Source: Polyporus tsugae
Lineage: Eukaryota; Basidiomycota; Agaricomycetes; Polyporales; Polyporaceae
Direction: 5' to 3'
Assembly (NCBI GenBank): GCA_024305745.1
Contig: JAHRBS010000014.1
Location: forward strand, 689,501-753,500
DNA length: 64,000 nucleotides
Each line of letters opens with the position of its first letter. Positions within the stretch are counted from its first letter, which is position 1. Made by a program: the position numbers and the translations under genes. Below the pieces are notes generated by a model. That model ran no database searches, was not told where the DNA came from, and worked only from the letters and a program-made list of their open reading frames with translations. This document shows, piece after piece, positions 22,970 through 33,730 of the stretch.

Positions 22970-23051
22970 TGGACACGTCCGGGATCGAACCGGACCCCTC
23001 TCGCAAATGGTAATGCTAAGCGAGCGTGATAACCAACTACACCACGTGCCC
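22970..23051 (-). tRNA. tRNA-Ala(AGC) with an 8-nt intron
   Basis: Minus strand, 82 nt. The acceptor stem GGGCACG pairs with CGTGTCC, including the G3-U70 wobble pair that identifies alanine tRNAs; the discriminator is A. The A box region is GTGTAGTTGGTTATCAC, the anticodon stem CTCGC/GCGAG and the T arm TCCGG-TTCGATC-CCGGA. The anticodon loop is expanded to 15 nt (TTAGCATTACCATTT). With the usual position-37/38 intron, the anticodon is AGC and the intron about 8 nt. Confidence 0.9.
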
Positions 23052-23237
23052 TGAAAGCCAAGGCGGTTTCTGATAACCATGATATTTATATGAATGATCA
23101 AGGTAAGGGATGGACATGTATTTAGGTAGACGAGTACAAGTCTTACATTCATATTCCACAATGGCAACCATCCATGTGTATTGTACAACCTATGATACAG
23201 TAGATAAGAGAAAACAAACAGGTCTGTAATGCAATAT

Positions 23238-25793
23238 CTAAATAACCTCCAAGTCAGACTCGGACTCAACGTCCGACCAGTCACTCCCGTTCCTGGCCGC
23301 CTCAAGCTCGTCCTTGCCGATGATCTCCAGCCCTTCATCGCTGGCAGATGTTGACGGCTGGCGCTGTTTCGGTTGCTTGTTCGCGAGGGGCGTCGACGAA
23401 AGGAGGAACGTCTCCCCGCCCGCGGACGAGGCAGACTCCGAGTCGGGCGTGAAAGCTGGTTCGGACTCGGAGGGCGTTGCAGTGCTGGTGATGAAGAACG
23501 TCGCGTAGTCGGCCTCGGCGGTGATAAAGGTCGCGTCCGTGGCGGAGGATCCGACGCTGGGGATGGCTCCGGGTGCAGCAACCGCAGGCGGCGTTGACAG
23601 GGAAGCATGTGCATCCTCCGTCCATTCGAGAGCAGAGGATACGGTTTCGGGCGCAAGTGCGGGGGCAAACACGTCCGCCGCGACGGCGTCAGACTGACCA
23701 TCTGAGCTCACCGCGCCAATATCCTCCTGCTCCGCCACGTCGGCGTCATAGTCGGGAGAACGCGCTGCTGCCTCTTCGAGGGTTGAAGAGATGGCTTGAG
23801 GCGCGGAGGCATCGCCAGAAGGTGTAAACATGTCGAACGCGCGGTCGAGGTCTTCGACGTGGTCAACGGGCGAGCTCGGGTCGCCGTGAATCGATTCGTC
23901 GGAGGGCGAGGGCGCGTAGGTATCCCCACCGCTGTCTGGAATCCCAACCATAAGACGCGAGGACTCGGGCTCGGCGTTGTCGACAGAGGGTGAGGTTGGG
24001 GCCTCTTCGGTGAGGGCGGGGACCTCGACCTCGAGCGGCGCATCCTGAGCGACGGGGGAAACGCCCTCGACTTCGGAGGTCGCCTCCGTTCCTTCCACCT
24101 TAATAGCAACCTCGACCGCTTCTTCCTTGACCTTAATCGTGGCCGCTTCGGCCGCGACAGAGACCTCGACGTTATCGGAGCTATGCACGTTATACGGCGT
24201 CACCGTAGCCAATGCGTCCGACACCTGAGAGCTCACGCTCCCCCGCCTAGTACCCTCCCGGCTCCGCTCCCTGCTCTCCTCGACACGCCGCTCCATCCCC
24301 TCCAGTGCGCGTTCGACTTCCTTCACGACCTCCTTCCGCCTCCCACGCACCTCCAGGTCGCCGTGGCTCTGCACCGTGTCCAACCTTGTGAGCAAGTCGT
24401 TCAGCGCGCTCTCATACGCGTGGACAGGCGTGTTGTTCGCTGTGTACGCAAGCGCAGACTCCGTGTCTGACTCCGAGTCCGCAGAGGATGGGGAAGGGGA
24501 GCGGTCGACGAAGTCGAGGTGCGCGGGGAACTCGAACGCGCCCTCGAGCTTGCGGAGTGCATCCTCCACGTCCTTGATCTGTGCGAGCGAGACCTTGCGC
24601 GCGTGCCGGGCACGGTAGAACTTCAGCAGCTTGGCTGCGACAGCGGGCGGGAGCGCAGGCGTGCGGTGGAGACGTGGACCATCGTGCACTTTAGTCTCAT
24701 CAGCTTCCGGCTTGGCGGTGGGGATGGCAGCGGCAGTGGTGTCGACCGACTCCTCAGCCTCGACAGGCACGGGAGAGTTGGAGGCGGAGGAAGAAGGACC
24801 GAAGATGGGGATCTTGAACGAGACATGTTTGTGACCGGAGGGACCAGCGACTGACTGGGAAGGCTCGCGAGCGTCGAAGAGGTCGGAGTAAAGCAGGACC
24901 AGCGACTCCTGCACCTGGGTATCGGTCTCGGAACGGATGCGGGCCTCGAGCTCCTCCTTTAGAGTGGGGATCTTAGCCGGAACCGGGACGGGCTGAGAGA
25001 TGGGCGCAGGAATCTCGACCGGGACGGCAACAGCCCTGCCCTTGCCCTTGCGGTCGACGGGGTTGGTTGAGGGAGCTGTAACCGGCGCTGTGGGTGCCGC
25101 AGGGTGCGTGAATGGGACAGAGGGCTGACGAGACCTATGAGTCAGTCCACTGAGGTTACTGGGTTGGTGTATGTGAATACACACCTGTTGCATGTTGACC
25201 TGCCGTGCAACCGGGGCAGGCTGAGCAGGGGCAATCGCCAAACCTAACTGACCGAGGAGCGCGAGGAGGACCTCTTCGTCGTGGGTCTTCCGAGCGTAAA
25301 TGCGAGCGGCGCGAGCTGCACGAGCCTGTTGCTCGCGAGCGGCAGCCCCAGCAAGAGCGCGCTGGTGTTGAGCACGTTCGCGCGCTATTTCCTGTTGGCG
25401 CGAGATAGCCTCGAGTCGTAGATTGAGAGCACGCTGGCGTTCTTCCTCCTGCCAGACACTGTATGCGAGCTCCTCGAGGGAGTCAACAGGGCCGCGACGG
25501 TTCGGGGAGACAAACGCGGGGCTAGCACAGGCGGGACCAAACCCATAGTTCTCCAACGACGCCGGTGCAAAAGGGCCTCTGTGGTGGCCACCAGGGTGGT
25601 GTCGGTGGTGATGAGGGTGGCAGTAGTGGTCGCGTTGGCGTTCAATAGCCTGAACACGAGCGTGAGCGAGGGCGTAGTCGTGCGCGGCACGGCGCTGCGC
25701 CGCATCGTTCAGATAGTCATCCTCGGAGTAGATACCAGAGAACGAAGTGGGATGGATGAAGGTTTGGACGGGGACTGGCTGGAAGAACAACAT
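23238..25793 (-). CDS. BAG-domain protein, copy 1 (about 835-851 aa)
   Basis: Predicted Hsp70 co-chaperone. The N-terminus is His-rich (RDHYCHPHHHRHHPGGHH) and is followed by a long Ala/Arg/Gln coiled region (RQQEIARERAQHQRALAG). Near residue 390 is an IQ-like helix (AAKLLKFYRARHARKVS). Near 460-505 is the BAG domain (LNDLLTRLDTVQSHGDLEV, then RRKEVVKEVERAL). The C-terminal half is acidic and probably disordered. The end contains SDWSDVE, an acidic W-x-x-V motif of LIR type. A 48-nt in-frame intron (25182-25135, GTGTAT...TAG) is likely; retention would add 16 residues without shifting frame. It is an inverted near-copy of 44103-46652, with similarity continuing about 270 bp into the promoter (to about 26070). 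Confidence 0.85.
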   Translation of the reverse strand: MLFFQPVPVQTFIHPTSFSGIYSEDDYLNDAAQRRAAHDYALAHARVQAIERQRDHYCHPHHHRHHPGGHHRGPFAPASLENYGFGPACASPAFVSPNRRGPVDSLEELAYSVWQEEERQRALNLRLEAISRQQEIARERAQHQRALAGAAAREQQARAARAARIYARKTHDEEVLLALLGQLGLAIAPAQPAPVARQVNMQQVCIHIHQPSNLSGLTHRSRQPSVPFTHPAAPTAPVTAPSTNPVDRKGKGRAVAVPVEIPAPISQPVPVPAKIPTLKEELEARIRSETDTQVQESLVLLYSDLFDAREPSQSVAGPSGHKHVSFKIPIFGPSSSASNSPVPVEAEESVDTTAAAIPTAKPEADETKVHDGPRLHRTPALPPAVAAKLLKFYRARHARKVSLAQIKDVEDALRKLEGAFEFPAHLDFVDRSPSPSSADSESDTESALAYTANNTPVHAYESALNDLLTRLDTVQSHGDLEVRGRRKEVVKEVERALEGMERRVEESRERSREGTRRGSVSSQVSDALATVTPYNVHSSDNVEVSVAAEAATIKVKEEAVEVAIKVEGTEATSEVEGVSPVAQDAPLEVEVPALTEEAPTSPSVDNAEPESSRLMVGIPDSGGDTYAPSPSDESIHGDPSSPVDHVEDLDRAFDMFTPSGDASAPQAISSTLEEAAARSPDYDADVAEQEDIGAVSSDGQSDAVAADVFAPALAPETVSSALEWTEDAHASLSTPPAVAAPGAIPSVGSSATDATFITAEADYATFFITSTATPSESEPAFTPDSESASSAGGETFLLSSTPLANKQPKQRQPSTSASDEGLEIIGKDELEAARNGSDWSDVESESDLEVI

Positions 25794-26070
25794 GGTTAGG
25801 ATGTGTGGAAGATGGTGGGTGCTGTGGCAAAAGGTGGGGATGGAAGGTCGAGGCGGGTGGGGACAACCTTATATAGGCAGGCACAGCTACTGCAGCGACG
25901 CTGCATAAGCGTACGCGTCCTGAGGGACGCGTTGCCCGATACGCGTCGATTGTGAGTCATCGGGGGATGGAAGTGTCGCGTCGGTGGTCGCATTGTCGAG
26001 CGCGTCCTCGACAGTGCTCGAAGGTGCTAGACAATTACCAGAAAAGGAGGCGCACCGCCCCTCCGTCACT

Positions 26071-26811
26071 GCCTCCCCAAATGTAAGGCGCTAGAACCTT
26101 ATGCGTTCATTAAGCGCCTCTAGACTCTCTGTGGCCATAGTAACGTTTCGGAGTTGGACAGAGTTGGACTTCACCATATATATAGCCTATGACATATGGT
26201 GCGTGTTTCGTATGTGGGCTAAGTACGTATCGTGTCGCTGAACCAAGTTCAGACATGACTCCAAACCGTGCTCAGCGTGCCCTCAGCGTGCCCCCCCCCG
26301 CTCGACGCCAAGTTTGAATGTGCATCGACCCACGAGGCTTGGTACTAGGTAGTCGACTGATGTATGATCAACCACTGCTCCCATACTCGGGGCCCGAGAA
26401 GACGAGCTGAGGTTGGCACATTGGTAGCCAGGGCCAGGGCCTTCAAGTTAGATCTTACTTGGATGTACGCCTTGACAAGACCACTTATATCTACGAGCTT
26501 AGTACCCTAGTCCATGCGGTATGATAGATGCACGTCTTCATGCAGTGATACTACCCGCACCACTCACTATTCATGAGGGACGAGGACCCTGTGCATTCTG
26601 AGCTTGAGCACCCGAGGACCACTGTCCTGTGGAAACGAAGATCTAGTGGATAGTTCGCCTGCCTAGTACAATTGCCGCGTAGTACAGACGCAAAGCTGCA
26701 GAAAACAAAGAGATAAAGTAAAGGGATGATGACGATCCAATAATGAGCAAGTAAGAATAGGGTATAAGTTCCCATGAAGAATCCGTCCGTTTATAAGCCA
26801 ACATCTATCTC
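26071..26811. other. Intergenic region between BAG copy 1 and oxalate decarboxylase
   Basis: No recognisable gene. A C9-10 homopolymer lies at about 26291. The inverted-duplication similarity ends near 26070. Confidence 0.45.
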
Positions 26812-28720
26812 TTACGAGACAATCAACTGCTTCTCCTTCTTGAAGGTTTCGACGACGCTCGTAGACATGTTCAGGAGGTCCGCAACGACCTGGGTAGGCA
26901 TAAGGGCGAGCCTGACGGGAAGGGAAGCGATTAGGAGGATGTTTTGGTCGACGACGGACGCGAACTTACCATTGCGTCGCACTGAAGTCGACGAACTTCG
27001 GCGCCTTGAAGATCTCAAGGTAGATGAGAGGTTCGGTCGGCGACAAGTTCTTCACGTAGTGGCCGTAGGAAGTGGGGAAGACGGCAGTGTCTCCGGGCTG
27101 AGGGGCTGCGTCAGTCCCCTAGTCCGCATCGACACCAAGACGAACAGCTCACCTGGAAGTCAAAGGTGCGCGAGGAGCTGCTACCGGCGAAGGCGGTGGC
27201 GCGCGCATGACCGCTGATGATGTAGAGCCACTCTAGTGCACACGACGGCGTGAGCACAGCACAAGCATCGTTGGGGGGATATCACTGACCATCACTAGTG
27301 TGCCAGTGCAGCTCACGGAGACCGTTAGGCTCCACGAACACAAGCGCGCTAGAAATAAAGGTCGACACGGGGAAGTTGGTGGCCGAGTCCTGGATCTTGA
27401 CCCATCCGCCGCCGCCAGGCGCGACTTTCTTCTCCTGGTCAGAGATGTGGAACACATACGGGCTTGGTACCTTGCCGTTGGGGTCGGAGATCGCCTGTTC
27501 GTCCGCGTGGCCGAACTGGGGCGGCGGGGCGTTGGGGTTACTGTTGTAGACGTAGGGATCCTTCTGCGGAATGCCGCTCAGCACGCTCACGTTCACGCCG
27601 AAGTTCTGCGCGACGATCTCGAGCGGGGTGCGCGCCAGCCAGTCGGAGAGCATGAACGTCGTGCCTGTCGCGTCGAAGTTCCCGTCGCTGAAGATTAGGA
27701 GGATCTCGAGGCCCTCATCTAGTGCCTGGATCGAGTGGGGAACACCGGGTGGGAAGCTGGCGGAGGGGACAGGGACAAGGAGAAGATTAGCGCTGTACGG
27801 GTCTCGTATGGAAGAGACGATGCTTACTAGTAAATGTCGGGATCCGTGCCATTCAAAGGGCCATGGATGTCGGAAATGTAGTTCTTCCCATTCTCATCGA
27901 TAGCAGCGATCCGGCCCGTCCCGTTGAGGATGTACCCCCACTCGGCCACACGGTGCCAGTGACTTGAAGGAGCGAATCAGCACGCGCGCTTTAGGCAGAT
28001 AAACGTCCGTTACGCACAGTTCACGGTATGCATTCGGCGACAAGCGCAGTTCAGCTGCGGCGAGATCCTTGGCTGAAGGGTTCTGTCAGGATCATCTGTC
28101 GCTTGAAAAGCGAGATCCAGAACGACGTACATGGAGGTAGATCTGTGATGGTTTGCTCGCGGACCCAGCCCCCCTAATGGAAAGCGCATCGGTTATTGTC
28201 GATAATACCAATTAGGGGAAACACAGACCTTGAGGAGCTTCGTGTGCGACAGGGACATACTCCACTTCAAATTCGGGACGGTACCTAACGACGCGTCACT
28301 TTAGACGACCTAAGGTAGAGAATCGGATGCGGTAGACCATTGACCTTGATCAGTCGGGGGTGCTGCGACGTTGTCCGGGTTTTGAGCGTCGATTTCGTGG
28401 TTGCTGGTCGCAAGGAAGGTATCGCCCGCTCCGTTACGGATAGGCTGTGGATCCTTGCCCCCGAAGTCCGCAACCTGTCCGACATCAGGGGGGATGATAG
28501 AGTCACGCCTCCTCATCGTCAGGTCGTCCTCGTAGAACTCTGGACGGAGGTGACGAGTCGGCGTCGTCGCCGCGGACCGCCTGCCGAGGTTCAGCGGCCT
28601 CACAGCCGCTCCCTCCCGGGCAAGGAACGCGTTGAGCTGCTCATCGTCCGAGGGTGCTGCCAAAGCTACGCCGCCTAGTGCGAGCGCAGCAAGGAACAGT
28701 CGGGACAGTCCAGTGAACAT
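26812..28720 (-). CDS. oxdC: Oxalate decarboxylase (secreted bicupin)
   Basis: Mn-dependent conversion of oxalate to formate and CO2, used by wood-decay fungi to control extracellular oxalate. Nine exons: 28720-28345, 28284-28229, 28173-28131, 28072-28018, 27962-27828, 27756-27290, 27232-27153, 27097-26970 and 26911-26812, giving 479 aa. All introns are 55-71 nt with matching phases. A signal peptide is present (FLAALALGGVALAAP). Cupin 1 has ELHWHRVAEWGYIL and FPPGVPHSIQ; cupin 2 has ELHWHTSDEWLYII and FPTSYGHYVKN. Both therefore keep the His-His-Glu-His metal set. Exon junctions fall inside both HWH motifs' neighbourhoods, and splicing at 27289/27233 restores the DEW Glu. It sits between the two inverted BAG copies. 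Confidence 0.95.
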
Positions 28721-31661
28721 GGCAATCCTGGAGATGCGGCCGGAAGAGGTGTGAGGGAAGGTAGGCAGGGGAGGCCACGGGGATAAAGCTCCAATATGTC
28801 AAGCAATTTATAGCCGCAGCGACCTCGTTCGATTCCCGGGACTCGTGTTCTGTCCCTCTATCATACCCGTCGATTCAGCGGAGATCCAGCACCGGTATTC
28901 TTGCGCGGCGCGATCGAGCGGCAACGCCGCTCCAACACGACAGCCTGCCGGATCTGTCGACAAAACATGAATAATGACGCACTAGCGAGACTAAGAAAAA
29001 GATGTACAGGGCGACGTGAACCCCGGTTGGCAGGAGGAGGCCAACGTCGAAAAGCCCCTGTAGACTTCACGGTAATCTCGAAATTGATGATTAACGGAGA
29101 CCAGTTCCACATTCGTATGACGCCAAAGCGCATCAAGAGATAACGACTTCAATGGAAAAGCCGTCAGACCTGCGATTCTCTCCGCACAGTCTCACAAGTC
29201 GTGGACATGGCCCTGCAAAATTTGCAATCCTGAACGCTGTGTTCGTTCGTGTCGTGAGAAAGCGCTGGTGACAGGTCATGCGGCACCGAAGACCGCGGGT
29301 TCTAATGGAGGAGGCGTGAGGTCGCAGTAAATGCTTCGATGTCTATGAGCATGCCGAGAGACAGGGATGTGAACACAACATACCTTTCCAACTTCCGGCA
29401 GGACGCCGTATGATTGAGGTGTCAGAATTGGCGCTGGTGCAGCCCAATGATGAAGGTTGTGTATGCTAAAAGGCACTGCACGAAACTCACATGTCAACGC
29501 TCGGTGTAGTGACATGTTATACACTCTGTCAGGATGGGAACAAATGAGGCACCGGTTTGGGCTTCTTGTATGATTGCGGACCTGAGGCCTAAGGGTCGAG
29601 CAAGGCGAAAGCAGGGGAACGTGCTTGCCAGAATGATCAATCTTGTACGCCAAGTCTGGAAGTTCGGTGTGCACGACATGGCTGCGTGTGCCGCGGTATC
29701 CTCGTGGTGTCTCTGTAGAGTCTAAGGTAGAGTCAAGCAATGGTTAATGCTCTGCAAGTGATCGTCCATAGAATATGTTCATACCATCGGAGACGGCCGA
29801 TTACCGGAATTAATATATAAGCCTGTTCATCGCGCCTTTTGGTCGTCGGTGCTAAGTCATCACCTTGGACATTCCAGTGCTCATAGAGACTGCGGGAAAA
29901 GGAAAAGGTATGTCAATTGAGTTGTAAAGGATACCCGGACTCTTCCGTCGGTTTAGGGAACCAGACAAGTTATCACAGCGGCCTCACGCCAAGCCTTCCT
30001 AAGTCAAGTTTGCTTTCGCCATCACCTTGGGCCGTATGAGCAGAGGCGGCCGAGGGCACTCTAGCCTCCACCAAAGCGATGATTTGCGCAGACCGATGAG
30101 ACCAAGCTTTTGGACGATGCAAAGACCACTTGCGGTAGAAGAGAAAGCCGGACGCCGGATCGCTAACTGATGTTTGATGTCCTGGAAGCTGATTCCGACA
30201 GCGCTCCGTTGTGGTATCGGACAACCCATTCAACGTTAGAACAAGTACTTACTTGATGGACATGGCGATGAGGGGAATTCGGAAATGGACCAAATGCAGA
30301 TGACGCCGAGTCATTACGGGGATAAATCTGTACCGAAGGTCTGAGATGAGGGTGGATGTCTGCTGGGTGACGGTTGGAAGCTTGCGATCACTACGACCAA
30401 GACTGCATGCAGCTCTCACACGGCGTAATGTCAAACGTCAGACGATGACATATTGATCATGTGCGTAGGAAAATGCCTGCCTTGAGACAATAAGTGACGT
30501 TGGACGGAGTGGCATACCGCCATATGGCAAATACGATAAACCAGCATGTAAACGAGAGGTATTGATGGCGTATGTCCTGCCAAATATCAGTGTTTGCCTC
30601 CTTATTTGCTGAACCATACTAAAGATCGTGCTTGGAATGGTCGCCACTCTGCTCCAAGCTCGCTCAAGGATTGTTGCTAGATCTAAGGACGATGTAAACG
30701 ACGCTATCTATGTAGTGACACGGCTAATGAGGCTTACCTCATGTGTGGCTCGTCGGACGAAGCCAGCCGTCACGGCTATCCTGTCGTTCGCTTCCTGACA
30801 GAGCGGGCTCGTATGTAGACGGATATGTTTGCCCATGTGATGCGCTTGTGTTCGTCCTCAGAGTTATTGTACAGAGATGTACTGGGGTACAATGTTTCCA
30901 AGTTGAGCTCGTTTGAGAATGATGCTGTCAAACCCAACATCCTCGTCACCCGGTGGAGCGGAAGATCGCGACGAAATGCCTGCACTCACCGACTTGATCG
31001 CCATATCCTCGACATGGCTGTCCGATGGAGTACCATCCCGTGCCATCAAGATCGCACCGATGTGACCGATATGGACCCCACATAGTAGTGGGATGGCATT
31101 TGAAGTTGAACGTTCCCCTATGGCACCCGCGCCCTACATGTTCAGAACTGAGTACTTGGTCGGACACAGGTCAATCAGGTCTGTCCGAGTAGACACTCTG
31201 TTCCCCTGGGTTCGAATTCAGGATGTAGAATCCTTGGGAAGCTAATCATACAAGATACACACCTCTTTGAACACTACACTTCCTCCTCGAGCATTATCGG
31301 TGAACTGCTGTTTCTCCCCCTAGTCAACTCGAGGCCATGCAATGTTCAGGCTGACTTTTTGGCGGCAAGAGACCGAGAGTAGTCCCCACTTAACCAGAGG
31401 TCCGTTCAGCTTTGGTTCCATGTTGTCGCACAGCAATATCTCCGCGATCAGGAGGTCGATGGAAGATTACAATCTCGAGCACAAGATGGTTGTCGGATAA
31501 CACGTCGTCGCCAGCGGGCTGGTTCAACGTGCGACCTCCCCTGAAGTGGACGGCCACGTGATCCCGGATTCGACAGATAACGAAAAATCTTGAAGATCAG
31601 AACCTCTGCACTCTACTCTCGTCTTCGTCGTCCTCAAACCCCTCCGAGTCCCACTCCCAAA
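28721..31661. other. 2.9-kb region with no recognisable gene
   Basis: Only short frames without motifs on either strand. A T-arm-like palindrome (CTGGGTTCGAATTCAG, about 31206-31221) is present, but no tRNA can be folded around it. The ends should contain the promoters of the divergent oxalate decarboxylase and eEF1B-gamma genes. Confidence 0.45.
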
Positions 31662-33265
31662 ATGGCTTCCATCGGCACCCTCTGGACAACCCCTGGCCAG
31701 GGCAAGGGCAAGACGGTGAGTGGGACGCGATCGAAATTTCTGCGAAATGAAGATTGAGACCCTTGGCCTTTGCGCCCAGATCCGCGCGGCCGCCGCTCTC
31801 GCAGGGTTGAAGGTCGACCTACCTGAGGCCTACGTCCATTTCGAGGACAACAAAAAGCCCGAGTTCTTGTCCAAGTTCCCCCACGGCAAGATTCCCGCTT
31901 TCGACGGCGCAAATGGCTTCAAGCTCTTCGAGGGTTCTGCCATCGCCCGCTACGGTGAGTCATTTGCGATCCGTGTCTATCGAGAAAGAGAGGACGAGAA
32001 TCATTACAATCAGTTATCCCTGTCTTAATCCTTGTGTCGACAGTTAACAGCTATTCTGATCTTCTTCGCAAACATTCGATCTTGGAAACAATTTGCTGAT
32101 TACTCTCGTAGTCGCTTCCCTTGCCCCCAACACCAATCTCCTTGGCTCTAGCGCCGAGGAGGCTGCTCTCGTCGATCAATGGGTCTCCTTCGCCGATTCT
32201 GAGATCGGCTCCTTCACTGGCGTGATCTTCGGCCTTGTTACCGGCAGGATCACTCCCTATGCGAAGCCCGTCCACACCACCTTCGCAGAGCGTCAGCTCC
32301 GTTCCCTCAAGACCCTCGACTCTCACCTTGCCACCCGCACCTTCATTGTCAACGAGCGCATCTCGCTCGCTGACCTCACTGTCGCATCCGAGATCCAGCG
32401 CGGTATGGCCATCACCCTTGACGCGCCCCTCCGTGCCCAGATCCCCAATGTCATCCGTCACTTCGAGACCATCGTCAACCAGCCCCAGCTGAAGGCAATC
32501 TACGGCGAGACGACGTACCTTGACAAGGCCCTCGCCTTCACTCCCCCTCCCAAGGAGAAGAAGGAGGCGAAGCCTGCCGCTGCTCCCGCTCCCAAGGCGG
32601 AGAAGAAGAAGAAGGAGGTTGCGGAAGAGGACGAGGAGGACGACATCCCCAAGGAGGAGCCCCAGGCGAAGAACCCCCTTGACTCCCTTCCCAAGTCGTC
32701 GTTCAACCTTGAGGACTGGAAGCGCGCGTACTCCAACAAAGACACCCGCGGTGCTGACGGCTCCCTGGAATGGTTCTACCAGCAGTGCGTACCCTTCAAA
32801 CATTCACTGCAAGACATTGTGTGACCTCGAGTTTTGTAGCTTCGACGCGGAAGGTTTCTCCGTCTGGCGTGTCGACTTCAAGTACAACGAGGAGCTCACG
32901 CAGACGTTCATGTCGTCGAACCAGATTGGCGGGTTCTTCAACCGCCTCGAGGCTTCGCGCAAGTACCTCTTCGGCTCGGTCGGTGTCCTCGGCGAGACGA
33001 ACAGCTCGGTGATCTCTGGTGCGCTCATTGGACGCGGTCAGGACATCAAGGCCGTCGTCGACGTAGCTCCCGACTTCGAGTCGTATGTCTACAAGCGCCT
33101 CGACCTCAGCAACGCTGACGACAAGGCGTTCTTCGAGGCCTCCCTCGCGTGGGATCTCGAGATCGATGGGAAGAAGTGGGTGGACGGCAAAAACGTGAGT
33201 TTCCAGGTGACGTGCGGACGCTCATGAGCAAGACTGATCGTTCTTCCGCCCAACAGTTCAAGTAA
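31662..33265 (+). CDS. Translation elongation factor eEF1B gamma
   Basis: Subunit of the eEF1B nucleotide-exchange complex that recycles eEF1A. Five exons: 31662-31715, 31780-31954, 32112-32784, 32840-33194 and 33257-33265, giving 421 aa, typical for the family. The N-terminal GST-like fold spans about residues 1-195 (LFEGSAIARYVAS, then LVDQWVSFADSEI). A Lys/Glu-rich linker follows (KEKKEAKPAAAPAPKAEKKK). The conserved C-terminal EF1G domain is complete (WKRAYSNKDTRG, GFSVWRVDFKYNEEL, NQIGGFFNRLEASRKY, FGSVGVLGETNSSVISG). The last exon holds only two codons plus the stop. Strong C-ending codon bias fits a highly expressed gene. Confidence 0.96.
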
Positions 33266-33730
33266 ATGTGCTTGGTTGTTTTGGCTCGGTTCCGCTGGAT
33301 GTATCATTTACTCGCATTGTGTCATTGTCCTGCTTGTGTCGCTAGTTTTGGGGGAGTTGTTGTGCTGTTGCAGTATCACGAAATGCAAAAAGAATTGTAA
33401 AGTGTACTACTACTCGGCTTCGTTGGGTCAAGCGTGATCCAACTTTTCGAATTTCTCTGACTTGTTCGTGTCCGCCATCGTCCCTATTTAACCTGGGGAT
33501 CTAGTCCAACCATGACAACAGTACTGCCAATGTCTTTGAACTGTGTGCCACTGCGTCGTACTTACTACTACTGTATGTACCTGAGTGACCTGACGCTGAC
33601 GGCGAAGGAACACAGCCTGCGTTGCCGAGCGCCTTCTGGCGGATACACGCACCTGTCCTCTCTCCACCACGTTCACCGCCCGCAGCGGGCTGTGACATAT
33701 CCTTCTTGCGAACCACCATTGCTTACAGCG
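33266..33730. promoter_or_regulatory. Intergenic region upstream of AKR1
   Basis: Non-coding. It holds the eEF1B-gamma 3' end and, by position, the AKR1 promoter and 5' UTR. No distinct motif can be assigned. Confidence 0.4.

Noticed and set aside
29276..29740. 154-codon minus frame between oxalate decarboxylase and eEF1B-gamma
   Set aside because: No recognisable motif, and His/Pro/Ser-rich composition typical of random open frames.
31190..31230. Possible tRNA (T-arm-like palindrome)
   Set aside because: No acceptor or anticodon stem can be paired around it.
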